From DASRDB01 sp035652815 (GTDB taxonomy: Bacteria > Chloroflexota > Ktedonobacteria > Ktedonobacterales > Ktedonobacteraceae), in the NCBI GenBank assembly GCA_035652815.1, contig DASRDB010000003.1, forward strand, positions 310,001 to 374,000: DNA of 64,000 bases, in the 5' to 3' direction. Positions 9,585 to 17,688 of the stretch are shown here, in pieces. The notes under the pieces were generated by a model. That model was not told the origin of the DNA. It did no database searches and was given only the letters and a program-made list of their open reading frames with translations. The translations under genes were made by a program, and so were the position numbers. Positions within the stretch are counted from its first letter, which is position 1. The number at the start of each line of letters is the position of its first letter.

Positions 9585-9896
9585 ATGGCAGAGATTAATG
9601 AAGCCGAAGTGATGGATGCATTGCGGGAATGCTACGACCCGGAAATTCCTGTGAATATTGTTGACCTCGGACTCGTCTATAACGTTGATATAAATAACGA
9701 GACCGGACACGTTGAGGTGACGATGACCCTCACCGCGCTTGGCTGTCCGATGGCGGGCGAAGTCATATCCGAAGTCGAAATGCGCGTGGGCGAGGTGGAA
9801 AACGTCAAATCGTGCAAAGTGAATATGACGTTTGATCCACCCTGGACGCCGGAGCGCATGACCGAAGATGCCAAATGGGAGCTTGGCATGATCTAA
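9585..9896 (+). CDS. MIP18/SufT-like iron-sulfur assembly protein (DUF59)
   Basis: 103 residues, the whole protein being one MIP18 domain: CYDPEIPVNIVDLGLVY near residues 16-32, then TLTALGCPMAG with the conserved Cys, and FDPPWTPERM at the end. Such proteins (SufT, PaaD-like, or the N-terminal part of ApbC/Mrp) help maturation of Fe-S proteins. AAGGAG stands 8 bases before the ATG. No suf genes are beside it; the next gene begins 60 bases downstream and may be co-transcribed. Confidence 0.85.
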   Translation: MAEINEAEVMDALRECYDPEIPVNIVDLGLVYNVDINNETGHVEVTMTLTALGCPMAGEVISEVEMRVGEVENVKSCKVNMTFDPPWTPERMTEDAKWELGMI

Positions 9897-9956
9897 GCCC
9901 ACTTGCAGGATACGCGCCAACTGCCGGTTCAATATCAGAAGGCAGGTGAGATAGCT

Positions 9957-11354
9957 ATGGCTTACGAGCAACCCTCTGATGGCAACATCCGAGCTACCCT
10001 GGCACTCAGCCAGGAAGAGGCACGAACCGGCAGTAGCCGCGTCCTGAACCTTCCAGGGGGACGCCGCATTACTGTCACCATACCTCCGCATACACGCGAT
10101 GGAGAAGAAATTCGCCTGCGAGGAAAGGGCGAACCGGTATGGCAGGGCGGCCCGGTGGGCGACCTGATCCTCACGATCAACATCCCTCCCAGTACCTCTT
10201 ACCCAGGATTTGGCACTCCATACGATTCGGTCGGGCCAACCGAATTTGTGCCCGCGCCATCTTATCCACCATCCGTATCTTCACCGAACAACCGGCCTGC
10301 TGGCTTTCCATCTAATCCCAACTTCCCGCCAACGATGCCTGCCGCACCAGGGTTTGCGGAAAACCCGCCTCGCACGCAACCACAGCCGCAGGAGCAAATC
10401 TACCTTCCGCATGCTCAACCGTCAAACTCACCGCCAACGCAGATTGCTTATCCACAGGCCGGGCAGCAATACGTGCCCACCCTGCCTCCTCAGCCACAAA
10501 CGCCTCAGAGGCGCGGCCTCTCAGGGGGAGCGATAGCGCTCATCATTTTCCTGGTCGTCCTCTTGCTCGTTGGCAGTGGTTTGATCTACTATGCCGGTGT
10601 TTACCAGCCACAGCAGGCGCATATGCAGGCTACCGCAACCGCGAATTCACAACTCACCGGAACCGCGCAAGCCATTGCTCAGAGTACGCAATTTGCTCAG
10701 GCGACAGCGCAAGCCGTTGCCAGCGCCACCGCGAACGCACAGGCAACGGCTAACGCGCAGGCTTCAGCTACAGCCACCGCGCTGCAAAACATTTATACGC
10801 AGGCCACCGGCGGCACACCGATACTGAACGATAATCTGAGCGCCAACAGCTCGAATCAATGGAATGAAATTGCCGGGGCCTGCACATTTACTGGTGGCGC
10901 GTATCATTCGACTGTCACGCAGAAAGGCTTCTTTCAGCCCTGCTTTGCTCAGGCTCCAACCTTCACCAATTTCGCCTTTCAGGTTGATATGACCATCGTT
11001 TCAGGCGACGAGGGCGGCATCATCTTCCGCGCTGACCCGGTTAATTCTCGTTTCTACCTTCTCCAGATAAGTCAAAACGGGTCTTATGCGCTTTACCTGT
11101 ATACCAGCAGCAACGGGAGCCAGGCCAAATCCTTGCTCAGCAACTCTTCATCGCTCATCAATAAAGGATTAAACCAGACCAACACCATTACAGTCGTGGC
11201 AAATGGCAGCAATTTGTACATCTATATCAATAAGCAGTTCCTGGACGCCGTCTCGGACAGCACCTATACTTCTGGTAATATCGGCGTCTTCGCTGAAAGC
11301 AACTTAAATCCTACCGATGTCGCTTTCGCGAATGCCCAGGTATGGCAGATCTGA
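9957..11354 (+). CDS. Membrane-anchored protein with DnaJ-CTD-like and LamG/DUF1080-like domains
   Basis: 465 residues. Residues about 10-78 resemble the C-terminal substrate-binding domain of DnaJ (PGGRRITVTIPPHTRDGEEI, LRGKG, GDLILTINI). A Pro/Gln-rich linker (80-187), one transmembrane helix (190-212), and an Ala/Thr/Gln spacer (about 222-283) follow. The C-terminal domain (about 285-465) looks like a concanavalin-type fold of the DUF1080/LamG kind (GGIIFRADP, FYLLQISQNG, IGVFAES, FANAQVWQI). The orientation would put the DnaJ-like part inside and the lectin-like part outside. TTG at 9903 is in frame; ATG at 9957 with AGGTGAG upstream is preferred. Its last domain is shared with the next gene. 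Confidence 0.75.
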   Translation: MAYEQPSDGNIRATLALSQEEARTGSSRVLNLPGGRRITVTIPPHTRDGEEIRLRGKGEPVWQGGPVGDLILTINIPPSTSYPGFGTPYDSVGPTEFVPAPSYPPSVSSPNNRPAGFPSNPNFPPTMPAAPGFAENPPRTQPQPQEQIYLPHAQPSNSPPTQIAYPQAGQQYVPTLPPQPQTPQRRGLSGGAIALIIFLVVLLLVGSGLIYYAGVYQPQQAHMQATATANSQLTGTAQAIAQSTQFAQATAQAVASATANAQATANAQASATATALQNIYTQATGGTPILNDNLSANSSNQWNEIAGACTFTGGAYHSTVTQKGFFQPCFAQAPTFTNFAFQVDMTIVSGDEGGIIFRADPVNSRFYLLQISQNGSYALYLYTSSNGSQAKSLLSNSSSLINKGLNQTNTITVVANGSNLYIYINKQFLDAVSDSTYTSGNIGVFAESNLNPTDVAFANAQVWQI

Positions 11355-11401
11355 TTAAGCGTTTTCGTTTCCAAACTGGATGAACTTCTGGCGGAAGGGG
11401 G

Positions 11402-11429
11402 TTGGCATTTATGGATAATGCGTTATAAT
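11402..11429 (+). promoter_or_regulatory. Sigma70-type promoter
   Basis: TTGGCA at 11402-11407, 16-base spacer and a perfect TATAAT at 11424-11429, 26 bases before the ATG at 11456. Confidence 0.6.
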
Positions 11430-11455
11430 GAAACAGGAGTAAAAGGGGAGGGATT

Positions 11456-12481
11456 ATGCTCTTAGACGAAAGCAACAGGCCCTTACATGACCAGACAACG
11501 CTAAAAGACCCTCTGCCCATAGCTGATTTGAGCAGCAAAACCTGGTCAACCCCTTTTCCCAGAGTGGTGCATGTAAGTCGGCATCCGGCCTATCCTACCA
11601 ATCAGTTGATCCTGCTCACAATACTTGCCCTGTTACTGGTGTTGAGCGGTCTGGGACTGGTTATTTACTCGGTCGATACCGAATATGGCAGAACGCTGCA
11701 TGTGAGCGCTACTGCTCAGGCCTTATCAAACGCGCGTGCAAGCGCCACCTCGCTTTCAGCCACGCAGCAGGTGGAGCAGGCCACCGCTCAGGTTCTCGCT
11801 ACCCAGCAGGCAAATATCTATGCTACCGCGAGCGCCATTGCCGGAGCATCCGCCACCGCCAGCACAAACAGCGCGAGCGCGACCGCCACTGCCACCGCTA
11901 TGCAAGGTCTGTATACTCAGGACACCAGCGGCACACCGGCTTTCAATGATCCGCTCAGTGACAATAGCCAAAACCATAAGTGGAACGAACATCTCAATTC
12001 ACCAGGCAATACAGGCTGCTCCTTCATCAACGGAACCTATCACGCGCTTGAGGCCCAGCTTGGCTACTTACAGCCCTGCGTAGCCGAAGCTACCAGTTAC
12101 AGCAACTTCGTCTATACAATTAGTATGATAATCGATCATGGCACCCAGGGGGGTATCCTGTTCCGGGCAAATGGAGCGAGCGGCCAGTACTATGTTTTCC
12201 GCGTCAGTATCGATGGTCAATATACTCTTGAAGCATATGATGGCAACAAAGCGACCACCCTGAGCAGCGGGTTCAGCACCGCCATTTCGACAGGAATTGG
12301 ACAAACCAACCAGCTTGCTGTAATCGCCGATCACAACACACTCTCCCTTTTCGTCAATCAGAACTTCGTCATAAGCGTGACTGATAGTACTTTCGCTTCT
12401 GGTCAGATCGGCGTTGTCGCGCTCGATTATAACGTGCCCGCCGATGTAGAGTTCAGCAACGCGCAGGTCTGGCAGCTATAA
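11456..12481 (+). CDS. Membrane-anchored protein with LamG/DUF1080-like extracellular domain
   Basis: 341 residues. A short cytoplasmic N-terminus is followed by one transmembrane helix (about residues 47-69, LILLTILALLLVLSGLGLVI), an Ala/Ser/Thr spacer (about 80-150), and the same C-terminal domain as the preceding gene (GGILFRANG, YYVFRVSIDGQYTL, GQIGVVALDYN, FSNAQVWQL). The two are clearly paralogues over spacer and C-terminal domain, but this one lacks the DnaJ-like part. GGGAGG precedes the ATG. The ligand is unknown; carbohydrate or cell-wall binding is a guess from the fold. Confidence 0.75.
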   Translation: MLLDESNRPLHDQTTLKDPLPIADLSSKTWSTPFPRVVHVSRHPAYPTNQLILLTILALLLVLSGLGLVIYSVDTEYGRTLHVSATAQALSNARASATSLSATQQVEQATAQVLATQQANIYATASAIAGASATASTNSASATATATAMQGLYTQDTSGTPAFNDPLSDNSQNHKWNEHLNSPGNTGCSFINGTYHALEAQLGYLQPCVAEATSYSNFVYTISMIIDHGTQGGILFRANGASGQYYVFRVSIDGQYTLEAYDGNKATTLSSGFSTAISTGIGQTNQLAVIADHNTLSLFVNQNFVISVTDSTFASGQIGVVALDYNVPADVEFSNAQVWQL

Positions 12482-12508
12482 CGCTCTGATTTTGTTCACA
12501 GCACAGGC

Positions 12509-12537
12509 TTGACATTCGTTTTGTCGCTCGTTAAAAT
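12509..12537 (+). promoter_or_regulatory. Promoter of the TetR operon
   Basis: TTGACA at 12509-12514, exactly 17 bases, then TAAAAT at 12532-12537. The palindromic operator begins on the last base of the -10 box. Confidence 0.65.
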
Positions 12538-12558
12538 TTATTCAATCGCTTGAATAAA
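12537..12558. promoter_or_regulatory. Putative TetR operator
   Basis: Perfect inverted repeat TTTATTCAA-TCGC-TTGAATAAA, arms of 9 bases, placed between the -10 box and the TetR start codon. Its place suggests that the regulator represses its own operon; binding is inferred. Confidence 0.65.
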
Positions 12559-12584
12559 AACGAGACCTCAGACGAGGAAAACGT

Positions 12585-13193
12585 ATGGCGCGGAACAATA
12601 CGCTTGTCGAAAGACGGGCGGAAATTATCAACGCGACTATTCGCGTGCTGGCGCGTGATGGTATCGCCGAAACCACAACGAGGAAAATAGCAGCCGAGGC
12701 AGGCGTCAACCAGGCTACGTTGCGCTATTATTTTGGCAGCAAAGATGACCTGCTCTTTGCCGTCCTGCAAGAGATGATGCAGTTAACGGCGCAAATTGTA
12801 CGAGAAAGTACGTTGGCGAAGCGCAGCATTTCGGACATGATTGTCGAAAGCATCAAGGCCTTCTGGTCGCATGTCGAAAGCGAGCCGGAGCTACAGGTCA
12901 TACAGTACGAATTGACCCTTTATGCTTTGCGCAATCCCGAATCGGCCTGGCTGGCGAAACAGCAGTATGATGGATATGCTGCTGTCGTCGAGGACCTGCT
13001 GCGCAAGAATTTTGAGGAAAGCGGCGCTCCCTGCGCCATCCCTTTTGCTGAACTGGCCCGCTTTATTATCGGCGGCCTGGATGGCCTGATCTTACAATTT
13101 ATCAGCGATCGAAATACTGAACGCGCCCGGCGCGACCTCGGTCACCTCATCACGGCGGTCATTGCGCTGGTCGAAGGCCGGTCTTCCACCTGA
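12585..13193 (+). CDS. TetR/AcrR family transcriptional regulator
   Basis: 202 residues. The N-terminal HTH (about 8-55) reads RRAEIINATIRVLARDGIAE, TTRKIAAEAGVNQATLRYYF and GSKDDLL, all typical of TetR. The C-terminal helical domain would bind an inducer and dimerise (SIKAFWSHVESEPELQVIQYEL is a common TetR_C pattern). GAGGAAAA precedes the ATG. Fourteen bases separate it from the aldolase/deaminase gene, so it probably heads the operon through the permease at 17386. The inducer may be the substrate of that pathway. Confidence 0.9.
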   Translation: MARNNTLVERRAEIINATIRVLARDGIAETTTRKIAAEAGVNQATLRYYFGSKDDLLFAVLQEMMQLTAQIVRESTLAKRSISDMIVESIKAFWSHVESEPELQVIQYELTLYALRNPESAWLAKQQYDGYAAVVEDLLRKNFEESGAPCAIPFAELARFIIGGLDGLILQFISDRNTERARRDLGHLITAVIALVEGRSST

Positions 13194-13207
13194 AAGGAGA
13201 TGCTGCC

Positions 13208-14473
13208 ATGCAGGAACAAGGCTCCATGCCCGGACAAACCACTCCCGTTATTTCTCCTTCCGTTTCCAGTCCCGCGCAGGATATACAGCGCGACTACGCT
13301 TACTACAAAGCGGTTTTTGCTGGACAACCTATGCCATTTGCCTATCTCGACCTCGATTTGCTGGCGCGGAATATAGGCGATATCTTGAAACGCGCCCAGG
13401 GCAAGAAGATACGGCTGGCCTCGAAATCGCTGCGCAGCGTCTGGGTGCTTCGCCATCTTCTCGCTGCCGCCCCGACCTTTCAGGGCATCATGTCCTTCAG
13501 CGCTCGCGAGGCCGCCTATTTAGCCTCGCAGGGCTTTGACGATCTGTTGATCGGCTATCCTTGCTGGCATGAAGAGGATATCGCCGCCATTGCTCGTCCG
13601 ACAGCCAACGGAAAGACCATCACCTTGATGATCGATAGCATCGAGCATGTGGCGCAGCTCGAGAAGGTTGCCCAACGGTTCGATGTGCGCCTGCCGCTCT
13701 GCCTGGATATCGATATGGCGCTGCAAGTTCCCGGGCTGCATTTCGGCACGTGGCGATCTCCGGTCAAAACTCCCAGTTCGGCGCGGCGCATTATCGAGCG
13801 TATCCTTGCCTCGAAATATGTGTATCTTGATGGGCTGATGGGCTATGAAGCGCAAATCGCGGGGGTAGGCGACAACGTACCCGGGCAGGCCGCGAAAAAC
13901 GCGCTCATCCAGCAACTCAAACGGCGCTCTGTGAAAGAAGTGGCGGAGCGTCGTCTAGCGCTGGTGGAGTTGATTCGCTCGTATGGCATCTCGCTGCGTT
14001 TCGTAAACGGTGGCGGCACCGGCAGCCTCTCCAGCACAAGTCAGGAAGAGGTAGTCACGGAGATTACGGTTGGCTCGGGCTTCTACTCCCCTACGCTGTT
14101 CGATCTTTACCGCGAGTTCCGCTATCAATCTGCCGCCGGATACGCCATCGAAATCGTGCGCCGCGCTGCCCCGCATATTTATACCTGCCTGGGCGGCGGT
14201 TACATCGCCTCTGGTTCAGCCGGAAAGGAGAAGCTTCCGCAGCCCTACCTGCCGGAAGGCGCGAAGCTTGACCCGCTCGAAGGCGCTGGCGAGGTGCAGA
14301 CGCCCATTCATTATCACGGCCCTATCTCGCTTCATCTCGGCGACCCGATCTTCATGCGCCACAGCAAGGCGGGCGAACTCTGCGAGCGCTTCACACACCT
14401 GTTGCTCGTCTCGAATGGCGCAATCGTCAATAAAGTTCCCACCTATCGCGGTGATGGTCAATGCTTTATTTGA
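13208..14473 (+). CDS. PLP-dependent amino acid aldolase/deaminase (alanine racemase N-terminal fold)
   Basis: 421 residues. The N-terminal TIM-barrel of the alanine racemase/D-threonine aldolase type shows MPFAYLDLDLLARNI followed by KKIRLASKSLRSV, where the Lys of ASKS is the likely PLP-binding residue. The C-terminal part has GGGYIASGSAGKE and HYHGPISLHLGD and ends in RGDGQCFI. Relatives are called amino acid deaminase/aldolase and act on D-threonine or D-3-hydroxyaspartate-like substrates; the exact substrate cannot be read here. AAAGGAG precedes the ATG. It stands next to a sugar-lactone oxidase-like gene, an association I recall from actinobacteria. Confidence 0.75.
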   Translation: MQEQGSMPGQTTPVISPSVSSPAQDIQRDYAYYKAVFAGQPMPFAYLDLDLLARNIGDILKRAQGKKIRLASKSLRSVWVLRHLLAAAPTFQGIMSFSAREAAYLASQGFDDLLIGYPCWHEEDIAAIARPTANGKTITLMIDSIEHVAQLEKVAQRFDVRLPLCLDIDMALQVPGLHFGTWRSPVKTPSSARRIIERILASKYVYLDGLMGYEAQIAGVGDNVPGQAAKNALIQQLKRRSVKEVAERRLALVELIRSYGISLRFVNGGGTGSLSSTSQEEVVTEITVGSGFYSPTLFDLYREFRYQSAAGYAIEIVRRAAPHIYTCLGGGYIASGSAGKEKLPQPYLPEGAKLDPLEGAGEVQTPIHYHGPISLHLGDPIFMRHSKAGELCERFTHLLLVSNGAIVNKVPTYRGDGQCFI

Positions 14474-14512
14474 ATTGCAGGAGCGCATGTCATGTTTTTA
14501 CAGGTGGGATTT

Positions 14513-14545
14513 ACCGGAAGACACCCGCAAGGGGCGTCTTCCGGT
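14513..14545. repeat. Short copy of the CACCCGCAAGGGG palindrome family
   Basis: Arms ACCGGAAGAC (14513-14522) and GTCTTCCGGT (14536-14545) with the loop ACCCGCAAGGGGC. It has the same core as the long palindromes at 20927, 23736, 51636, 54569 and 59585, but lacks their second half. It lies between two genes of one apparent operon, so it would be transcribed as a hairpin. Confidence 0.7.
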
Positions 14546-14578
14546 TCCCCCATTCGCACACAGGAAAGGAAGACAGAT

Positions 14579-15943
14579 ATGAGCAGTTTGCAAGCAGGGC
14601 GCTGGCAAAACTGGTCTGGTTCGGTGCGGGCGAAACCGCGCCAGATCGCCAGCCCGGCCAGCGTAGATGAACTGGCGCAAATGATCGATGAATATAGCCG
14701 CAAGGGCCGCCATGTGCGCGTGGTTGGCTCCGGTCATTCTTTCACGTCCATCGCGCAAAGCGACGACGTGCTGATGACGCTTGATAATTTGCAAGGTATT
14801 GAAGAGATCAATGCCGAACGCGGAACGGTGACGGTACTGGGCGGCACCAGGCTGAAGCGGCTCGGCGACGAATTATTTGTACAAGGACTGGCACAGGAAA
14901 ACCTGGGTGATATCAATGTCCAGAGCGTCGCGGGAGCTATCAGCACCGGCACACATGGCACAGGCATTCGCTTCGGCTCCCTGGCAACGCAGGTCGAGGG
15001 ACTGACTCTTGTGACAGCCAATGGCGAGTTGCTGGAATGCTCAGCCGAAAAGAACCCCGACATATTTAAAGCGGCGCAGGTCTCGCTTGGCGCGCTTGGA
15101 GTCATCGCTAAAGTCCGGCTGCGCGTTGTGCCTGCCAAACGCCTGCATTATCATGGCCTGCGCAAAACGCTTTCGGACTGTTTGGAGAATCTGGAAACCT
15201 ATAAGCAGGAGAACTCGCACTTTGAGTTTTTCTGGTTCCCCTACACCGACGCGGTACAGGCCAAGTTTATGAACGAAACCGAGGAGCCAGCCAGCAAAGT
15301 CACGCTCTGGGGCAACTTCAATAAGATCGTGCTGGAAAACTGGGTCTTCTGGCTGCTCTCGGAAAGCTGTCGGCTGTTCCCCCGACTCTGCCAGCCCGTC
15401 TGCAAGCTTTCGGGTACGAGCATCGCCAACGTTGACGAGGTTAACTACAGCCACCTGCTCTTTTCAACGCCGCGCATGGTACGTTTCAACGAGATGGAGT
15501 ACAACATTCCGGCAGAACACTGCCAGGCTGTCATTCGTGAGATTGAAGACTGCATTGATAAACAGCAATTTGCCGTGAACTTCCCGATTGAGTGCCGTTT
15601 TGTGCATTCGGATGATATCTGGCTCAGCCCTGCCTATGAGCGCGAGTCGTGCTACATCGCCGTTCACATGTTCAAGGGCATGCCCTACCGCTCGTATTTC
15701 TCGCATATCGAGGAGATTTTCCGGCGCTATTCGGGACGCCCGCACTGGGGCAAGATACACACACGCACATCCCAGGAGCTGGCTGAACTCTACCCGCGCT
15801 GGCACGATTTCCGGCGTATTCGCGCTTCGCTCGATCCCCAGGGCATCTTCCTCAACGATTACCTGCGCAATCTTTTTGATGCGAACGGCCCAATACCCGA
15901 GACAACTCCCATGCAAAGCGAACCCGGTCTCGCGCAATCATAG
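14579..15943 (+). CDS. D-arabinono-1,4-lactone oxidase-type FAD flavoprotein
   Basis: 454 residues. An FAD-binding PCMH domain covers the first half: VDELAQMIDEYS, VRVVGSGHSFTSIAQ, then VAGAISTGTHGTG and LVTANGELLECSA. The C-terminal ALO domain has HFEFFWFPYTD, and the end shows RPHWGKIHT and DPQGIFLNDYL. These enzymes oxidise sugar-1,4-lactones or alditols with O2 or another acceptor. The frame is open from 14492, but that stretch is a palindromic repeat; ATG at 14579 with GGAAAGGA upstream is the likely start. The substrate is unknown. Confidence 0.8.
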   Translation: MSSLQAGRWQNWSGSVRAKPRQIASPASVDELAQMIDEYSRKGRHVRVVGSGHSFTSIAQSDDVLMTLDNLQGIEEINAERGTVTVLGGTRLKRLGDELFVQGLAQENLGDINVQSVAGAISTGTHGTGIRFGSLATQVEGLTLVTANGELLECSAEKNPDIFKAAQVSLGALGVIAKVRLRVVPAKRLHYHGLRKTLSDCLENLETYKQENSHFEFFWFPYTDAVQAKFMNETEEPASKVTLWGNFNKIVLENWVFWLLSESCRLFPRLCQPVCKLSGTSIANVDEVNYSHLLFSTPRMVRFNEMEYNIPAEHCQAVIREIEDCIDKQQFAVNFPIECRFVHSDDIWLSPAYERESCYIAVHMFKGMPYRSYFSHIEEIFRRYSGRPHWGKIHTRTSQELAELYPRWHDFRRIRASLDPQGIFLNDYLRNLFDANGPIPETTPMQSEPGLAQS

Positions 15944-15967
15944 ATTTCTTGAAAGGATTTTTCTTGT

Positions 15968-17386
15968 ATGAAAGAAGCATCGGTACCCAACCCGGCCAGT
16001 CCTGAAGCGGGTGTCTCACTGCGCCGTAACGCGCTTGGCCTGCGCCATGCCATCGTGATATCGGTGGCAGTGATGTCACCCGCCGCCTCGGTCTTTTTCA
16101 ACACCATTCCGCAGGCCGGACTGGTTGGCGGGGCCATTCCCCTGTGTTATCTTATCGGTTTCGTGGTGGCCTTACTGGTTGCCAATCAGTATAGCGAGTT
16201 CTCACGCGAGATTCCCTCGAGCGGCTCGGCCTATACTTTCGTCACCGAGGGACTGGGACCGGCAGCAGGTTTCTTTACCGCCTGGGTCGGCCTGATTGCC
16301 ATTGCGATAGGCGTTCCTTACTCCTTCATCTTGCTCGGCGCGAACCTGCAAGCCATTGTCGCTCGCGCCTTTGGTCTAAATCTTCACTGGAGCTTCTGGT
16401 TTGTGCTGGCGCTGGGCGTAGCGTTTGCTATTTGCTACATGGGTGTCCGGCAATCGCTGAACGTTGACCTCACCTTTCTGGCTTTCGAGATGGGTGTCTG
16501 CCTTGTCCTCGCCATCATTGTGCTTATACAGGTCGGGCAGAAAGGCGGTATTTCTGCCGCTCCTTTCACTCTGAGTCCCGTTCCGCAGAATGGCGACCTG
16601 ACCGCCGGTATCATCCTGGCTGTGCTGAGCTACATCGGCTTTGAGACGGCGGCGGTGCTTGGCGAGGAGACGCGCAACCCGCACCGCAATATTCCGCGCG
16701 CTGTCTTCGGCTCTATGATCGTTGTCGGCGTCTTCTACGTTCTGATGGCCTATGTCGGCACCATCGGCTATGGCATCAACCACATGGTGAGCGGCTATGC
16801 CAACGATGCCGCGCCGTTTGACACCATTGCTCGCCAGTACAGCGGCCCGGTGCTGGCGGTGCTGATTGACCTGGTTGGCCTGCTCTCGTTCTTTGGCGCG
16901 GCCCTCGCCATCATCAACGGCGGAGCGCGCATCATGTATACGGTTGGACGCGATGGCCTGTTACCTTCCTGGACTGCATGGCTGCATCCACAGCGCCAGA
17001 ACCCAATCGGCTCGATAGCAGTGCTGTGTACCTTTGGTCTCGTCTTCGGACTTGCCCTCGGCTTCCTCATGACACCGATTGGCGCGTTCGGCTTCTTCGG
17101 CACGCTCGATGCCAGCTTCGTCTTGATTATCTACGCGCTGGTCTGCCTGTCCAGCATCGTCTTTTTCCTGCGCAAGCGCCGCGCACGCTTCAACCTGTTC
17201 CTGCATGGCATTCTGCCCGCGCTCGGGTCGCTTCTGACAGTTGGCATCTTCGTGGCAATCTTTGTGACACCGCAACAGCCGCCGCTCAACATTGTGCCGT
17301 TCGTGCTTGGCGCGTGGATTGTGCTGGGTCTCCTGCTCATCTTCTTGCTGAGGAACAAATTACGAACGATAGCTATTGACAACTGA
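15968..17386 (+). CDS. APC family amino acid permease
   Basis: 472 residues, about twelve transmembrane helices. After LRHAIVISVAVMSPAASVF (helix 1) come typical APC features: SEFSREIPSSGSAYTFVTEG, SYIGFETAAVLGEETRNPHRNIPRAVF (helix 6 region), and INGGARIMYTVGRDGLLP. It should import an amino acid or amine across the cytoplasmic membrane. AAAGGA precedes the ATG, and the gap to the oxidase gene is 24 bases. As last gene of the TetR-headed operon it probably imports the substrate of the aldolase/deaminase. Confidence 0.85.
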   Translation: MKEASVPNPASPEAGVSLRRNALGLRHAIVISVAVMSPAASVFFNTIPQAGLVGGAIPLCYLIGFVVALLVANQYSEFSREIPSSGSAYTFVTEGLGPAAGFFTAWVGLIAIAIGVPYSFILLGANLQAIVARAFGLNLHWSFWFVLALGVAFAICYMGVRQSLNVDLTFLAFEMGVCLVLAIIVLIQVGQKGGISAAPFTLSPVPQNGDLTAGIILAVLSYIGFETAAVLGEETRNPHRNIPRAVFGSMIVVGVFYVLMAYVGTIGYGINHMVSGYANDAAPFDTIARQYSGPVLAVLIDLVGLLSFFGAALAIINGGARIMYTVGRDGLLPSWTAWLHPQRQNPIGSIAVLCTFGLVFGLALGFLMTPIGAFGFFGTLDASFVLIIYALVCLSSIVFFLRKRRARFNLFLHGILPALGSLLTVGIFVAIFVTPQQPPLNIVPFVLGAWIVLGLLLIFLLRNKLRTIAIDN

Positions 17387-17424
17387 CCCCGGCACTGGTA
17401 TGCTGGTGCCAATAAATATATGGG

Positions 17425-17656
17425 CCACGAACGGGACAAGTACCTTTTTCTGGCAACAGAGAACTGCGGGACGGTGCAACGCAGCAGCCATCTGAAAGGG
17501 AAATCCACCCGCGAGCCAGCGCGATAAGCGCCAACGGTCGCCCCCGTTACCAGGCAAAATGAGTTTCAAGCCGCTTTGACGTGGCTTGAATAAATCAAGG
17601 TGGCACCACGACATGCATATAGCGCCGTCGTCCTTTTTCAGGATGACGGCTTTTTT
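17425..17656 (+). promoter_or_regulatory. T-box riboswitch (seryl-tRNA responsive)
   Basis: The serS leader carries the T-box sequence AAGGTGGCACCACG at 17597-17610. Upstream, an AG-bulge-like AGAGAACTGCGG and the complementary CGCAGCAG form part of stem I, with GAAATCCACC at 17500-17509 as a likely specifier loop whose TCC (17504-17506) is a serine codon. A terminator follows at 17624-17656. Known T-boxes bind uncharged tRNA and then form an antiterminator, so serS would rise under serine starvation. The stem I assignment is by eye; the T-box and terminator are clear. Confidence 0.88.
17624..17656 (+). terminator. Regulated terminator of the serS T-box
   Basis: GCCGTCGTCC (17624-17633) pairs with GGATGACGGC (17641-17650) through one G-U pair, and six T residues follow. 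It would form when the T-box is not bound by uncharged tRNA. Confidence 0.85.
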
Positions 17657-17688
17657 ATTGTTCTTTTGCAAAAGGAGAAACACGCACG

